In this document: positions 33,874 through 42,113 of the stretch, piece by piece | How positions within the stretch are numbered: position 1 is the stretch's first letter | How the letters are laid out: every line of letters starts with the position of its first letter | From: Streptomyces capoamus | Lineage (GTDB): Bacteria; Actinomycetota; Actinomycetes; Streptomycetales; Streptomycetaceae | Direction of reading: 5' to 3' | Assembly: GCF_014654935.1 (NCBI RefSeq) | Contig: NZ_BNBF01000003.1 | Location: 298,656-352,079 of the forward strand | DNA length: 53,424 nucleotides | Program-made: the position numbers and the translations under genes | Notes under the pieces: model-generated | Seen by the model: the letters and a program-made list of their open reading frames with translations, nothing else | Databases searched by the model: none | Told to the model about the DNA's origin: nothing

Positions 33874-35397
33874 TCAGCAGGCGCCGAGGTCCTGCCAGAC
33901 GCCCCACTCACCGGTGGTGCCGGGTTCCTCGCCCGTCGTCCACCACTTGGCCTTCCAGGTGTGGCCCTTGTACGAGACCTGCTGGCCTCCGGTGTAGACC
34001 TTGTCCTTGGCCCAGGGAGCGGCGGTGCACTGGTTGCCGGTGCCGCCGGTGATGGTCAGGGAGTAGGTGGCCGCGTGGCTGCCCGAGGTGCCCGCGCCGG
34101 TCACGGTGACGGTGTAGGTCCCGGAGGCCGCGGCGGAGGTGGTGGCCAGGGTGAGGGTGGCGGTGCCGCCCGCGGTGACGGACGTCGGGCTGAGGGAGGC
34201 GGTCACACCCGCCGGGGCCCCGCTGACGCTGAGTTTCACGTTCTGGGCGGACCCTGCGGTCACGGCCGTCTTCACGGTGGCCGTGGCCGACTGGCCGGCC
34301 GTCACCGTCCCGGAGGCCGGGGTGAGCGCCACGGAGAAGTCGTTGGACGGGGTGCCGGTGCCACCGGTGAACGGCGCGAAGATGTGCGTGAAGTCCCAGG
34401 TGTTCTGCTGGATGCCCGAGCAGTTGTCCGCGGCGGCACCGCCCGCGCAGCTGCCGTTGTCGCGCTGCAGCGCCCAGAAGGACAGGGTGTTGATGCCCTT
34501 GGCGACCGCCCAGTCGTACACGGTCCGGGCGTTGGCCAGGGTGAAGGTCTCCGCCTTGCCGAAGTCGTCGACGCCCGGCATCTCGGTGACGCCGACCATG
34601 TTCCACAGCTGGGCCGCGCTCTTGCCCGGGTACAGCTGCGCGAGCAGGTCGTACAGGCCCTGGGCGGCGGTCTGGCTGTCCTTCGCCATGTCGTGGGCCT
34701 GGTTGTCGTAGTAGTCGAACGTCATGAGGTTGACGACGTCGACCCGGGTGCCGTTGGCGACCGCGTTGCGCAGGAGCGCCTCGCCGGTGTCGCCGAGGCC
34801 GTGCATGGTGGTCGGCAGGGTGTAGGAGATCTCCACCTTGCGCCCGTTGGCCGCGGCCCAGTCCTGGACCAGTTTGATGGCCTTGTTGCGGCGGTCGATG
34901 GCGGCCGTGTTGTCGAGCGAGTCGACCTCGATGTCCATGTCGAGCCGGGAGATGTCGTAGGTGGTGATGACCTTCTCGTACGCGGCGGCGATCTGCTGGA
35001 CGTCGGTGCAGCTGTCGGCGATCTCGGTGCCGGTGGTGTCGGCCGTGTAACCCCCGAACGAGGGGATGACGTCACCGCCGTTGTTCTGGATCGTCTTGAT
35101 GTCGGCACCGAAGGTCGAGGCGGCGACCGGCATGCTCGTGTCGCCGTTCCAGTACGGCGTGCAGGAGCCCTTGGTGGCGGTCTGCAGGAACGCCATCGTC
35201 AGGTGCTTGGCACCCGACTGGGCGGACAGGGCGGCGGGGCTCTCGCCGGTCCAGGCCTCGAAGTAGGGGGCGAAGACGTGGTTCGGCAGGGGTGTGGCGG
35301 CCTGGGCGGTGCCGGTTCCCGTGAGGGCGAGGCCCGTCGCGGCCGCCATGGTGGCGGCCGCGGTGAGGGCTGCGCGGAAGGAACGCACGAGTCTCAT
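33874..35397 (-). CDS. Secreted GH18 chitinase with Ig-like and CBM5/12 domains
   Basis: A 507-residue exoenzyme. A signal peptide spans residues 1-33 (LALTGTGTAQA end). The GH18 barrel covers ~36-345. The catalytic block reads SRLDMDIE, with D153, D155 and E157 (proton donor) present but the first Asp of the DxxDxDxE consensus replaced by S150. An Ig-like beta-sandwich follows (~350-445, NDFSVALTPASGTVTAGQ). The C-terminus is a chitin-binding CBM5/12 (PWAKDKVYTGGQQVSYKGHTWKAKWW). It should hydrolyse chitin or related beta-GlcNAc polymers. Upstream 12-bp repeats suggest chitin induction. Confidence 0.92.
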   Translation of the reverse strand: MRLVRSFRAALTAAATMAAATGLALTGTGTAQAATPLPNHVFAPYFEAWTGESPAALSAQSGAKHLTMAFLQTATKGSCTPYWNGDTSMPVAASTFGADIKTIQNNGGDVIPSFGGYTADTTGTEIADSCTDVQQIAAAYEKVITTYDISRLDMDIEVDSLDNTAAIDRRNKAIKLVQDWAAANGRKVEISYTLPTTMHGLGDTGEALLRNAVANGTRVDVVNLMTFDYYDNQAHDMAKDSQTAAQGLYDLLAQLYPGKSAAQLWNMVGVTEMPGVDDFGKAETFTLANARTVYDWAVAKGINTLSFWALQRDNGSCAGGAAADNCSGIQQNTWDFTHIFAPFTGGTGTPSNDFSVALTPASGTVTAGQSATATVKTAVTAGSAQNVKLSVSGAPAGVTASLSPTSVTAGGTATLTLATTSAAASGTYTVTVTGAGTSGSHAATYSLTITGGTGNQCTAAPWAKDKVYTGGQQVSYKGHTWKAKWWTTGEEPGTTGEWGVWQDLGAC

Positions 35398-35491
35398 GTC
35401 AGTCCCGGTGTGTGGAAGAGGTGGCCGATGTCCGTGAGGGACAGGGGAGTTGCCGACTACTGGGATAGCGCCCGCGAGATGGCCGGGTCAA

Positions 35492-35519
35492 TGGTCTGGA
35501 CCAAGAAGGGACTAGACCA
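35492..35519. promoter_or_regulatory. Chitinase-type 12-bp direct repeats (DasR-like operator)
   Basis: TGGTCTGGACCA at 35492-35503 and GGGACTAGACCA at 35508-35519 are two variants of the known Streptomyces chitinase repeat TGGTCTAGACCA, 16 bp apart and about 95-120 bp upstream of the chitinase start. The first differs at one position from that sequence, the second at two. The same sequence is the core of DasR (GlcNAc-responsive GntR regulator) operators. Position and match make regulation of the chitinase by chitin/GlcNAc likely. Confidence 0.75.
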
Positions 35520-35797
35520 ATTCTCGGCGCCCGGTGAGCAATCCCTGCACAGGCCATCCAACGCCCGAGTGGACCACGCTTCAGATCGGTGCGCCGCTCG
35601 TGCCGGAGTCCGCGGGACAGCGCGCCGAGGCCGCCGGACGACAGTGGAGACTCGCCGTCCCGGTTCCGCGGCCGTCGTCAGCCGGCCACGCCCGCGCGAA
35701 ACCCCGTTCCTCGGGCGGCACTTCCACTCGGACCCGGGTGTACGGGACGCGCAGCACCCGCACGGTCCACCCCAGGCCGTCCTCCAACCGGCCCGCC
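35520..35797. other. Gap between methyltransferase and chitinase promoter
   Basis: About 280 bp. A minus-strand frame at 35581-35787 (TTG start, 68 codons, TVRVLRVPYTRVRVEVPPEE) begins 10 bp after the methyltransferase stop and might be a small coupled gene, but it lacks a good ribosome site and its second half is low-complexity. No terminator hairpin stands out. Confidence 0.3.
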
Positions 35798-36652
35798 CTA
35801 CCGGCGGATCGCCGAGATCAGTCCGCCGGGTCGCCCCTCGCTCTGCGGCGTGGTGCCGAACGGGCGGCCGTAGGCGGCAGCGCACTCGTGCAGGGTGCGG
35901 CTGTCGGCCTCCCAGCCGTGCCCGGCCAGCCAGTCTACCGGGTCGTCGGGCATCTCCGAGACCCACAGGGACGCCGCCGATCCCGGCGCGGCGTCCTTGC
36001 CGAATCGCTCGACCACGCCCCGAGAACCCAGGGTCAGCCCCATCCGACTGCCCGGCGCCGACCGCGCGCCGATCCGGGCCAGCAGCAGTTCCACCGCGTC
36101 CTCGGGGAGGTAGATCAGCAGCCCTTCGGCGATCCATACGGTCGGTACGGCCGGGTCGTGGCCGGCGGCGGCCAGCGCGCCGGGCCAGTCGTCACGCAGG
36201 TCCACCGCGACGGTGATCCGCTCGCAGCGCGCGACGGCCCGTTCCTGGCGCAGCACCGAGGCCTTGAAATCCAGTGGGGTCGCGGTATCGACCTCGAACA
36301 GCCGGGTGCCCTCGGGCCAGTCCATCCGGAACGCCCGGCTGTCCATGCCGGCGCCGAGCAGCACCACCTGCCGGATCCCGGACGCGGAGGCCTGCTGCAG
36401 CAGCTCGTCGAGGAACCTCGTCCTGATGACGATGGACCACGACACGGCCAGCCTGCGGCGTCGCGCGGCCTCGTCATCGGGCGGCAGCGGCGACGAGGCG
36501 GGCCACAGGCCCCCGGCGGCGGCGAAGGCCCGTGCCAGTGGGTCGCGGAACAGCGGGTTCTCCCGCTCGGTCTCCAGAGCCCTAACTCGGGCCACTCCCA
36601 CCGCCGTTGCCCATACTCCCGACGGCTGCACCCGCTGCTGCTCATCAGTCAC
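35798..36652 (-). CDS. SAM-dependent methyltransferase, LCMT/PPM family
   Basis: A 284-residue enzyme of the leucine carboxyl methyltransferase-like (PPM) family, abundant in actinomycetes. Motif I is VVLLGAGMDSRAFRMDWP (about residue 93), followed by the acidic strand end RLFEVDTATPLDFK. The post-motif WIAEGLLIYLPEDAVELLL is very typical, and the early VSWSIVIRTRFLDELL helix also fits. It methylates a carboxyl or hydroxyl of an unknown substrate. The start is GTG 36650-36652. Confidence 0.9.
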   Translation of the reverse strand: MTDEQQRVQPSGVWATAVGVARVRALETERENPLFRDPLARAFAAAGGLWPASSPLPPDDEAARRRRLAVSWSIVIRTRFLDELLQQASASGIRQVVLLGAGMDSRAFRMDWPEGTRLFEVDTATPLDFKASVLRQERAVARCERITVAVDLRDDWPGALAAAGHDPAVPTVWIAEGLLIYLPEDAVELLLARIGARSAPGSRMGLTLGSRGVVERFGKDAAPGSAASLWVSEMPDDPVDWLAGHGWEADSRTLHECAAAYGRPFGTTPQSEGRPGGLISAIRR

Positions 36653-36680
36653 CGCGCCAGCCTAGACGATCGGCCGTCCG

Positions 36681-37220
36681 TCACATGGGGAGGGAGAACA
36701 GCCGTACCGGCCCCAAAGGCCAGCGGACATCGCCGTGCAGGGGCGTCACCATGGTCCGCAACGGCATGGCCGTCAGCCGGCCTCCGGGCTGCTCGACGAG
36801 CACTTCCTCGTCGAGCGGGTGCCAGCCGAGACGCTGGTACAGCGACACGAGAGCGGGCCGGCAGAAAAGCAGCGCGTGTCGAGGACCCATCGTCCGGGCG
36901 TGCTCCAGTGCGGCGGCGACGACGAGCCGCGCCAGCCCCCGCCCCTGCATACCGGGCGCCACGGCCACCCCGCCGACGCCCACCACCTCTGTCCCGGTGC
37001 CGCCGATCGAGACAGGCAGCCGCAGCAGGCCCGCGTGCGCCACGAGCCGGCCGTCGTGTCGGATGCCGAAGTGATGCTCTTTCGGCAGCCAGGTCAGACC
37101 TGTCCAGGCCACCCCGAAGGGGTCGTCGCCGGCGCCGAGGATTTCCCCCTGGTCCGCTGTCGTGTACCGGGCAAGTCGCACCACCGTCAGTGGTGCAGAA
37201 GGAGACGGGTTCTCAGCCAT
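36681..37220 (-). CDS. GNAT-family N-acetyltransferase
   Basis: A 179-residue acetyltransferase. The acetyl-CoA loop is VAVAPGMQGRGLARLVVAAAL (Q/RxxGxG/A pattern, about residues 86-106), followed by LYQRLGWHPL, the usual beta-bulge turn. The N-terminal strands (GRLVAHAGLLRLPV) fit the fold. The ATG at 37218-37220 has GGAGG only one base away, an unusually short spacing, so the true start may be slightly downstream. The acceptor substrate is unknown. Confidence 0.8.
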   Translation of the reverse strand: MAENPSPSAPLTVVRLARYTTADQGEILGAGDDPFGVAWTGLTWLPKEHHFGIRHDGRLVAHAGLLRLPVSIGGTGTEVVGVGGVAVAPGMQGRGLARLVVAAALEHARTMGPRHALLFCRPALVSLYQRLGWHPLDEEVLVEQPGGRLTAMPLRTMVTPLHGDVRWPLGPVRLFSLPM

Positions 37221-37321
37221 GCCTCCATGATGATCTCCAGGTGCTCAAGTCGCCCTCGGTGCAACGGGTTCGCGTCGCCGATCAGCACCGACTCCGAGTG
37301 CGGGTGCCCGGGGACGTCACC

Positions 37322-38860
37322 TCAGCACGCGGTGTCACCGGGTGGCAGGGCTCCGGTCCTCAGGTAGTGGTCGACCGCGTCGTCGATACAGCGGTTGTCC
37401 GGGGCGAAGAGGCCGGCGTAGACGGTGTGACGGAAGGCGCCGCGCAGGGTGACCAGGCGGGAGTTCCTCAGCCGGCGGTGGGCCGCCAGCTGTCCCTGGT
37501 AGACGGTCGCCGGGTCCCCGGTGGCCCCCACCATCAGCAGGGGCACGTCGTTGCGCACCTTCGTGGGCGGTTCCGCGGGCGTGACCGGCCAGAAGGTGCA
37601 GGGCGTCACGGTCCGGGTGAGGGGTCCGAAGACGGCGTCGTCGGCGCGGTGCGCCTGGATGTCGCGGTAGTAGGTTTCCGGGTCGCGGGAGGCGGCTGCC
37701 CGGTCGGCGCACTGGATCGCGGTCTGGACAGCGAAGGTTCCGTCCGTGTCCGGGGCGGCGAGACCGGTCAGGACCTCGTCCAGGGCCCGGGTGGGGGAGA
37801 CCTTGCCGCCGTGGGCCGCCTTCACCAGTACCCGGATGTCCGCGGCGTAGCTCGCATACGCCTCGTCGCTGTCCCCCGCGGTGACGCCCCACAGGATTTG
37901 GGACAGGTTCTGGCTGTCGACCGTGTGACTGCCGACCCGGATCGGGCCCAGGTTGACCGTCCTGTTCAGTTCGCTGACGGTGTTCATGACCTCGGCCCCG
38001 GTGGAGCCGAGGTGGTAGGTGCCGGCACGGCGGGCTGCCCAGGCCGCCCAGTCCCGCAGGACCCGGGTGACGGAGGGGCCGAGGGTGCTCGTCAGGTCCG
38101 GTCCGAAGTCGTCGGCGTTCAGGGTGCTGTCGAGCACGACGCGGTCGGTGCGGTCCGGGAAGAGCTGTGCGTAGACCTGTCCCAGGTAGGTGCCGTAGGA
38201 GGAGCCCAGGTAGCTGATCTTCCGCTCGCCGAGGGCGGCACGGACGACGTCCATGTCGCGGGCCGTGTTGCGCGTCGAGGCGTAGGGCAGGACGGAACGG
38301 TGGCCGGCGCAGCGGGACGCCAGGTCCCTGGCCAGCTTCACGGTCTTCTCGAACGTGCGCCGGTCGGGTCCGGCGGAGCCGACACCGGAGACCGGCCAGT
38401 GGCAGTCCAGGGGTGTGCTGCGTCCCACGAACCGGGGGTCCATGCCGATCACGTCGTAGGAGGTGGCCAGCACGGGGGCTGCTCGCCGCAGTCGAAGGGC
38501 CAGGTACCTGACGGGCACGCCCGGACCACCGGGGTCGTAGAGCAGCGTGCCGTGCCGGTGGGCGGTGTCCGTGGCCCGCAGCCGCGACAGGGCGACCTTG
38601 ATGGTCCGGCCGTCGGGACGCTGGTAGTCCAGCGGCACGGTGACCTCGGCGCACTGGGCTCCGGCCTCGTCCAGCGCCGCGCCTTCGGGATCCTTCGGCC
38701 CGTTCGTACAGCCGTGCCAGGCGATCTTCTGGTGTGCGAACCGGGCCGGCCCGCCGTCTCCCGCCGCGCTCCCGTCCTGGGGCGTGCAGGCGGTGAGCAG
38801 GGACGCGCTCACCAGGGCCGCCGCGGCGGCGACCGCGGCTGTTCCGCGTATGTGCAGCAT
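37322..38860 (-). CDS. Secreted alpha/beta hydrolase lipoprotein (tripeptidyl aminopeptidase-like)
   Basis: A 512-residue protein with a lipoprotein signal (VSASLLTAC, Cys about residue 26) and an alpha/beta hydrolase fold of the SlpD/SlpE tripeptidyl aminopeptidase group. The oxyanion strip is LLYDPGGPGVP, the nucleophile elbow GSSYGTYLG has S221, and a C-terminal FRHTVYAG supplies the His. The TAP-like C-terminal domain (VPLLMVGATGDPATVYQGQ) holds the acid. It probably trims peptides outside the cell. The start is ATG 38858-38860, where the signal begins; the longer frame upstream is unsupported. Confidence 0.85.
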   Translation of the reverse strand: MLHIRGTAAVAAAAALVSASLLTACTPQDGSAAGDGGPARFAHQKIAWHGCTNGPKDPEGAALDEAGAQCAEVTVPLDYQRPDGRTIKVALSRLRATDTAHRHGTLLYDPGGPGVPVRYLALRLRRAAPVLATSYDVIGMDPRFVGRSTPLDCHWPVSGVGSAGPDRRTFEKTVKLARDLASRCAGHRSVLPYASTRNTARDMDVVRAALGERKISYLGSSYGTYLGQVYAQLFPDRTDRVVLDSTLNADDFGPDLTSTLGPSVTRVLRDWAAWAARRAGTYHLGSTGAEVMNTVSELNRTVNLGPIRVGSHTVDSQNLSQILWGVTAGDSDEAYASYAADIRVLVKAAHGGKVSPTRALDEVLTGLAAPDTDGTFAVQTAIQCADRAAASRDPETYYRDIQAHRADDAVFGPLTRTVTPCTFWPVTPAEPPTKVRNDVPLLMVGATGDPATVYQGQLAAHRRLRNSRLVTLRGAFRHTVYAGLFAPDNRCIDDAVDHYLRTGALPPGDTAC

Positions 38861-39575
38861 CGATCTCTCTTCCAAGTCCTCGGAGTACGACGGGGCAGGA
38901 GTGGCAGTGGTCCGTCGGCTGCCGCGCCCGTCGAATGAGGAAGCTAGATCGTGGGAGAGGGCCGGCACATCAGCTTCCGGTCGGCCGTTCGAGGGTCGTG
39001 CCGGCGGTGACGTACTCCTCCCGCAGGATGCCTGGTAACGGCCTCCGGCCTGCGGTTTTCTACGGCGCGCCGTAGCTCGTCGGGGAGTTCTCCTACGACT
39101 GGGGGCGCAAACCGGGGCGGCCGGGCCGGCCGGGGCGACCGGACGCTCCCCGGGTCAGGGGCGCGCCGGAGCGGGAGACCAGGTCAGCGGCCGTCTTTGC
39201 CACTGGGGTAGGTACCGCCGCTCCTCCTGAGGTGGCACTCCTGGAGCAGCCTCATCGGACGACGGGCTCATGTGGAGCGGAGATCGGCGACCTAGCGTGG
39301 TGCGTGACGGGGCGTCGGTCCGTACCGGGCCGCCCCGCGCCGGGAGCGCCCGAAGCCGCCCGCCCTCGCCTTCGGTACCGTGCTGTCCCCCCGACCCGAC
39401 TGTGCTGACGCCCTGGAGTGACTGTGTGCTGTTCTGTCTACCCGCGGCCGAACCCCGACGGCGGCCGCCGCCCTCCGGAGGCGGCGGGACGGGGCAGGGC
39501 AGCCGTGGTGACCGGGAGCATCGGCCATCCCGGCACCAACCGGCCAGGGGCGGTCCGGCCGGAACGCGGTGACCG
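38861..39575. other. Long intergenic region between hydrolase and histidine kinase genes
   Basis: About 715 bp between divergent genes, with no frame that looks like a protein. It should hold the promoters of both units. A perfect 16-bp palindrome lies at 39060-39075. Otherwise composition is high-GC without clear hexamers. Confidence 0.4.
39060..39075. repeat. Perfect palindrome CTACGGCG-CGCCGTAG
   Basis: The 16-bp sequence CTACGGCGCGCCGTAG is perfectly self-complementary without a centre. It lies about 200 bp upstream of the hydrolase and 500 bp upstream of the kinase. It may be a regulator site for the divergent pair or a chance GC palindrome. Confidence 0.4.
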
Positions 39576-40745
39576 ATGACATTTCCCCGGTTCGCCGACA
39601 TGCTGCTGTCCGCGCGAGCGGTCGACGCCGTGCTGCGCGCCGGTGTCCGAGTGCCGTCCCTCGCCTGGGACTTCCTGCTGGTGGCCGTCGTGTCGACGGC
39701 GACGCTGCCCGCGGTGGCCGGAGAGCCCGTGGCGGTGACGGTCAGCGCCGGTCTCCTGCTGCCCCTGATCTGGCGGCGTCGGGCCCCCTGGCCGGTGTTC
39801 TGCGCCGTGGCCGCAGCGGCGTTGGCCCAGTGGCTGGCGGGCTACCAACTGCCCGCGGACATCACGTTGCTGGTGGCCCTCTACACGGTCGCCGCCCGTG
39901 CGACCCGGCACCACCTGCTGGTGGCGTGCCTCGTGATGGAGGGCGGCATACTGCTGGCCTGCCATCGCTGGGCCGCCGAAGGCCGTTTCCTGGCCACGGC
40001 CGTCGCGCTCAACGCGCTGGCCGCCGCTGCCGCCTCCCTCGGAGCGAACACGCGCGCCCTCAGGGAGCGGGCGGCACACCTGGAGCACGAACGGGACCAA
40101 CAGGCGCGGCTGGCCGTGGCCGAGGAGAGGGCACGCATCACCCGCGAGATGCACGACATCGTCACCCACAACCTGTCCGTCATGGTCGCCCTCGCGGACT
40201 CCGCGCCCTACGCGCGGTCGGCCGACAAGTCCTCCGCCGTACTGCTCCACATCGCCGAGACGGGCCGACAGGCCCTGACGGACATGCGGCGCGCCCTGGG
40301 CATCCTGCGGGCGGACGAACCGGACGCGGAACGGCACCCGCTGCCCGGCCTCGCCCAGTTGGCAGACCTCGCGGAACAGATGCGCGCCGCAGGAATGCCC
40401 ACCCGCCTGGACGTACGGAGCGACCACGCCCCCGTTCCCGTCACCGCGCAACTGACGGTCTACCGCTTGGTGCAGGAAGCCTTGACCAACACGCTGAAAC
40501 ACACGCCCCGCGGCACCCAGGTCCGGGTGACGGTCAGGTGCCAGGCCGACACGATCACGGTCGACGTCACCGACGACGGCCCCGACCGGGGGCACCGCGG
40601 CGTCCCGCCGGGACACGGGGTCCGCGGCATGCGTGAGCGGGCGGCCGCCTACGGCGGGACACTCGAAGCCGGACCGCTCCCGGGCGGCGGCTGGCACGTC
40701 CGGGCCCGCCTCGACCTCCGCGGCGGAACGGACGTGGCCGCATGA
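39576..40745 (+). CDS. Sensor histidine kinase (NarL-partner/DesK type)
   Basis: A 389-residue kinase. Five to six hydrophobic helices fill residues ~25-155 (sensor part), then a coiled-coil linker (ALRERAAHLEHERDQQARLAVAEERARI). The dimerisation motif TREMHDIVTHNLSVMV holds the phosphorylated His (HisKA_3), and the ATPase has VQEALTNTLKHTP (N box) and DVTDDGPDRG with GHGVRGMRERAA (G boxes). It overlaps the response regulator gene by four bases (ATGA). The signal is unknown. Membrane-bound. Confidence 0.92.
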   Translation: MTFPRFADMLLSARAVDAVLRAGVRVPSLAWDFLLVAVVSTATLPAVAGEPVAVTVSAGLLLPLIWRRRAPWPVFCAVAAAALAQWLAGYQLPADITLLVALYTVAARATRHHLLVACLVMEGGILLACHRWAAEGRFLATAVALNALAAAAASLGANTRALRERAAHLEHERDQQARLAVAEERARITREMHDIVTHNLSVMVALADSAPYARSADKSSAVLLHIAETGRQALTDMRRALGILRADEPDAERHPLPGLAQLADLAEQMRAAGMPTRLDVRSDHAPVPVTAQLTVYRLVQEALTNTLKHTPRGTQVRVTVRCQADTITVDVTDDGPDRGHRGVPPGHGVRGMRERAAAYGGTLEAGPLPGGGWHVRARLDLRGGTDVAA

Positions 40746-41404
40746 CGATCCGCGTCCTGCTCGCCGACGACGAGGCGCTGCTGCGCATGGCCTTCACCAC
40801 GGTCCTCGACGCCCAGCCGGACATGAGAACGGTCGGCGGCGCCGCGGACGGTGACGAAGCCGTCCGGCTCGCCCGGCAACTGCGCCCGGACGTCGTCCTC
40901 ATGGACGTCCGCATGCCCGGGACGGACGGCATCGAGGCGACGCGGCGGATCGTCCGGGTCTCGCCACAGAGCAGAGTGCTCATCCTCACCACCTTCGACC
41001 TCGACGAGTACGCGTTCGCCGGCCTCAGGGCCGGCGCGTCGGGCTTCCTGCTCAAGAACGTCCGGCCCGAGGAACTGCTCACCGGCATCCGCGACGTCGC
41101 CGCGGGGGACGCGGTGGTCTCGCCGCGCATCACCCGTCGGCTGCTGGAGAACTTCGCCGCCCACATCCCCGGTGACGGCGGCCGCCGGCGGGACGAACGG
41201 CTGCGTCTGCTCACCACCCGCGAGCGCCAGGTGCTCGTCCAGGTGGCCCGCGGCCTGTCCAACGCGGAGATCGCGGGTGTGCTGCACCTCGCGGAGGCGA
41301 CCGTGAAGTCCCACCTGGGGCGGATCCTGCAGAAGCTCCAACTGCGCGACCGGGTGCAGGCGGTGGTCTTCGCCTACGAAAGCCGTCTCGTTCACCCCGA
41401 CTGA
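40742..41404 (+). CDS. NarL/LuxR-family response regulator
   Basis: A 220-residue response regulator. The receiver domain has the acidic pair in LLADDEALL, the phosphorylated Asp in DVVLMDVRMPG (about residue 54) and the conserved Lys in SGFLLKNVRPEE. The C-terminal LuxR helix-turn-helix is LTTRERQVLVQVARGLSNAEIAGVLHLAEATVKSHLGRIL (positions ~155-195). It is the cognate partner of the kinase just upstream. The target genes are not visible. Confidence 0.93.
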   Translation: MTIRVLLADDEALLRMAFTTVLDAQPDMRTVGGAADGDEAVRLARQLRPDVVLMDVRMPGTDGIEATRRIVRVSPQSRVLILTTFDLDEYAFAGLRAGASGFLLKNVRPEELLTGIRDVAAGDAVVSPRITRRLLENFAAHIPGDGGRRRDERLRLLTTRERQVLVQVARGLSNAEIAGVLHLAEATVKSHLGRILQKLQLRDRVQAVVFAYESRLVHPD

Positions 41405-41477
41405 GACGGTGCTCCTGCGTAGGGTGGGGGCACCGGACCGATCAGGGGAGGCTCGTGAGGATCATGGGGGAGGGCTT

Positions 41478-42113
41478 GTGAGCCGCAGGAACGCCTACTT
41501 GGAGACGGCCGCGCCGGCCGTGGCGCTGCTGAGCGCACCGGAAGTGGCCGCCGCGTGGGAGAGACCCAGCGCGCTGGCCCGGTGGACCGTCGGCGGTCTG
41601 GCCGGCCACCTCGCGTACCAGATCCTCAGCGTGGATCCGGCGCTGGAGGGACCCTCCTCCGAGGAGGAACCCATCCCGGTGCTGGAACACTATGCGCGGG
41701 CGGCGTGGATCGACGCGCCGCTCGACGGTGAAGTCAGCTCCGGCATCAGGGCGAAGGGCGAGGGGATCTCCTCCGACGGCGCGCGGCATCTGGTCGAGCG
41801 CGTCCGTGCCGCGCTCGACCGGCAGCGGACCGGCCTCCAGGAGGCGCAGGGCGACCGCGTGGTGTTCATGCCCCCGACAGGGTGGGCGCTGCGCATGGAC
41901 GACTTCCTCCTGACCCGGATGGTCGAACTCGCCGTACACATGGATGACCCTGCGGTCAGCGTCGACCTCAGCGCGCCGGAACTTCCCGGCGCCGCCCTCG
42001 ATCCCGTGGTGGCGCTGCTGACCGGGCTCGCCGTCCGCAGGCACGGCCAAGCCGCCGTGCTGCGCGCCCTGACCCGCGCCGAGCGGGCGCCCTCCGTGAT
42101 CAACGCGTTCTGA
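41478..42113 (+). CDS. Maleylpyruvate isomerase N-terminal-type (mycothiol-dependent) protein
   Basis: A 211-residue protein with the DinB-like helical fold of mycothiol-dependent enzymes: WERPSALARWTVGGLAGHLAYQIL (metal His in GGLAGHLA) and LLTRMVELAVHMDD (second ligand set). GTG 41478 is preceded by GGGGGAGGG; the frame is open earlier without support. There is no SCP2-like C-terminal domain, unlike the protein at 27519-28280. Its end overlaps the convergent MMPL gene by 14 bp. Confidence 0.75.
   Translation: MSRRNAYLETAAPAVALLSAPEVAAAWERPSALARWTVGGLAGHLAYQILSVDPALEGPSSEEEPIPVLEHYARAAWIDAPLDGEVSSGIRAKGEGISSDGARHLVERVRAALDRQRTGLQEAQGDRVVFMPPTGWALRMDDFLLTRMVELAVHMDDPAVSVDLSAPELPGAALDPVVALLTGLAVRRHGQAAVLRALTRAERAPSVINAF

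Noticed and set aside
35534-38938. 1134-codon open frame on the plus strand
   Set aside because: It runs across the antisense of a methyltransferase, a GNAT and a hydrolase that all have clear motifs; composition is repetitive Arg/Gly/Pro/Val.
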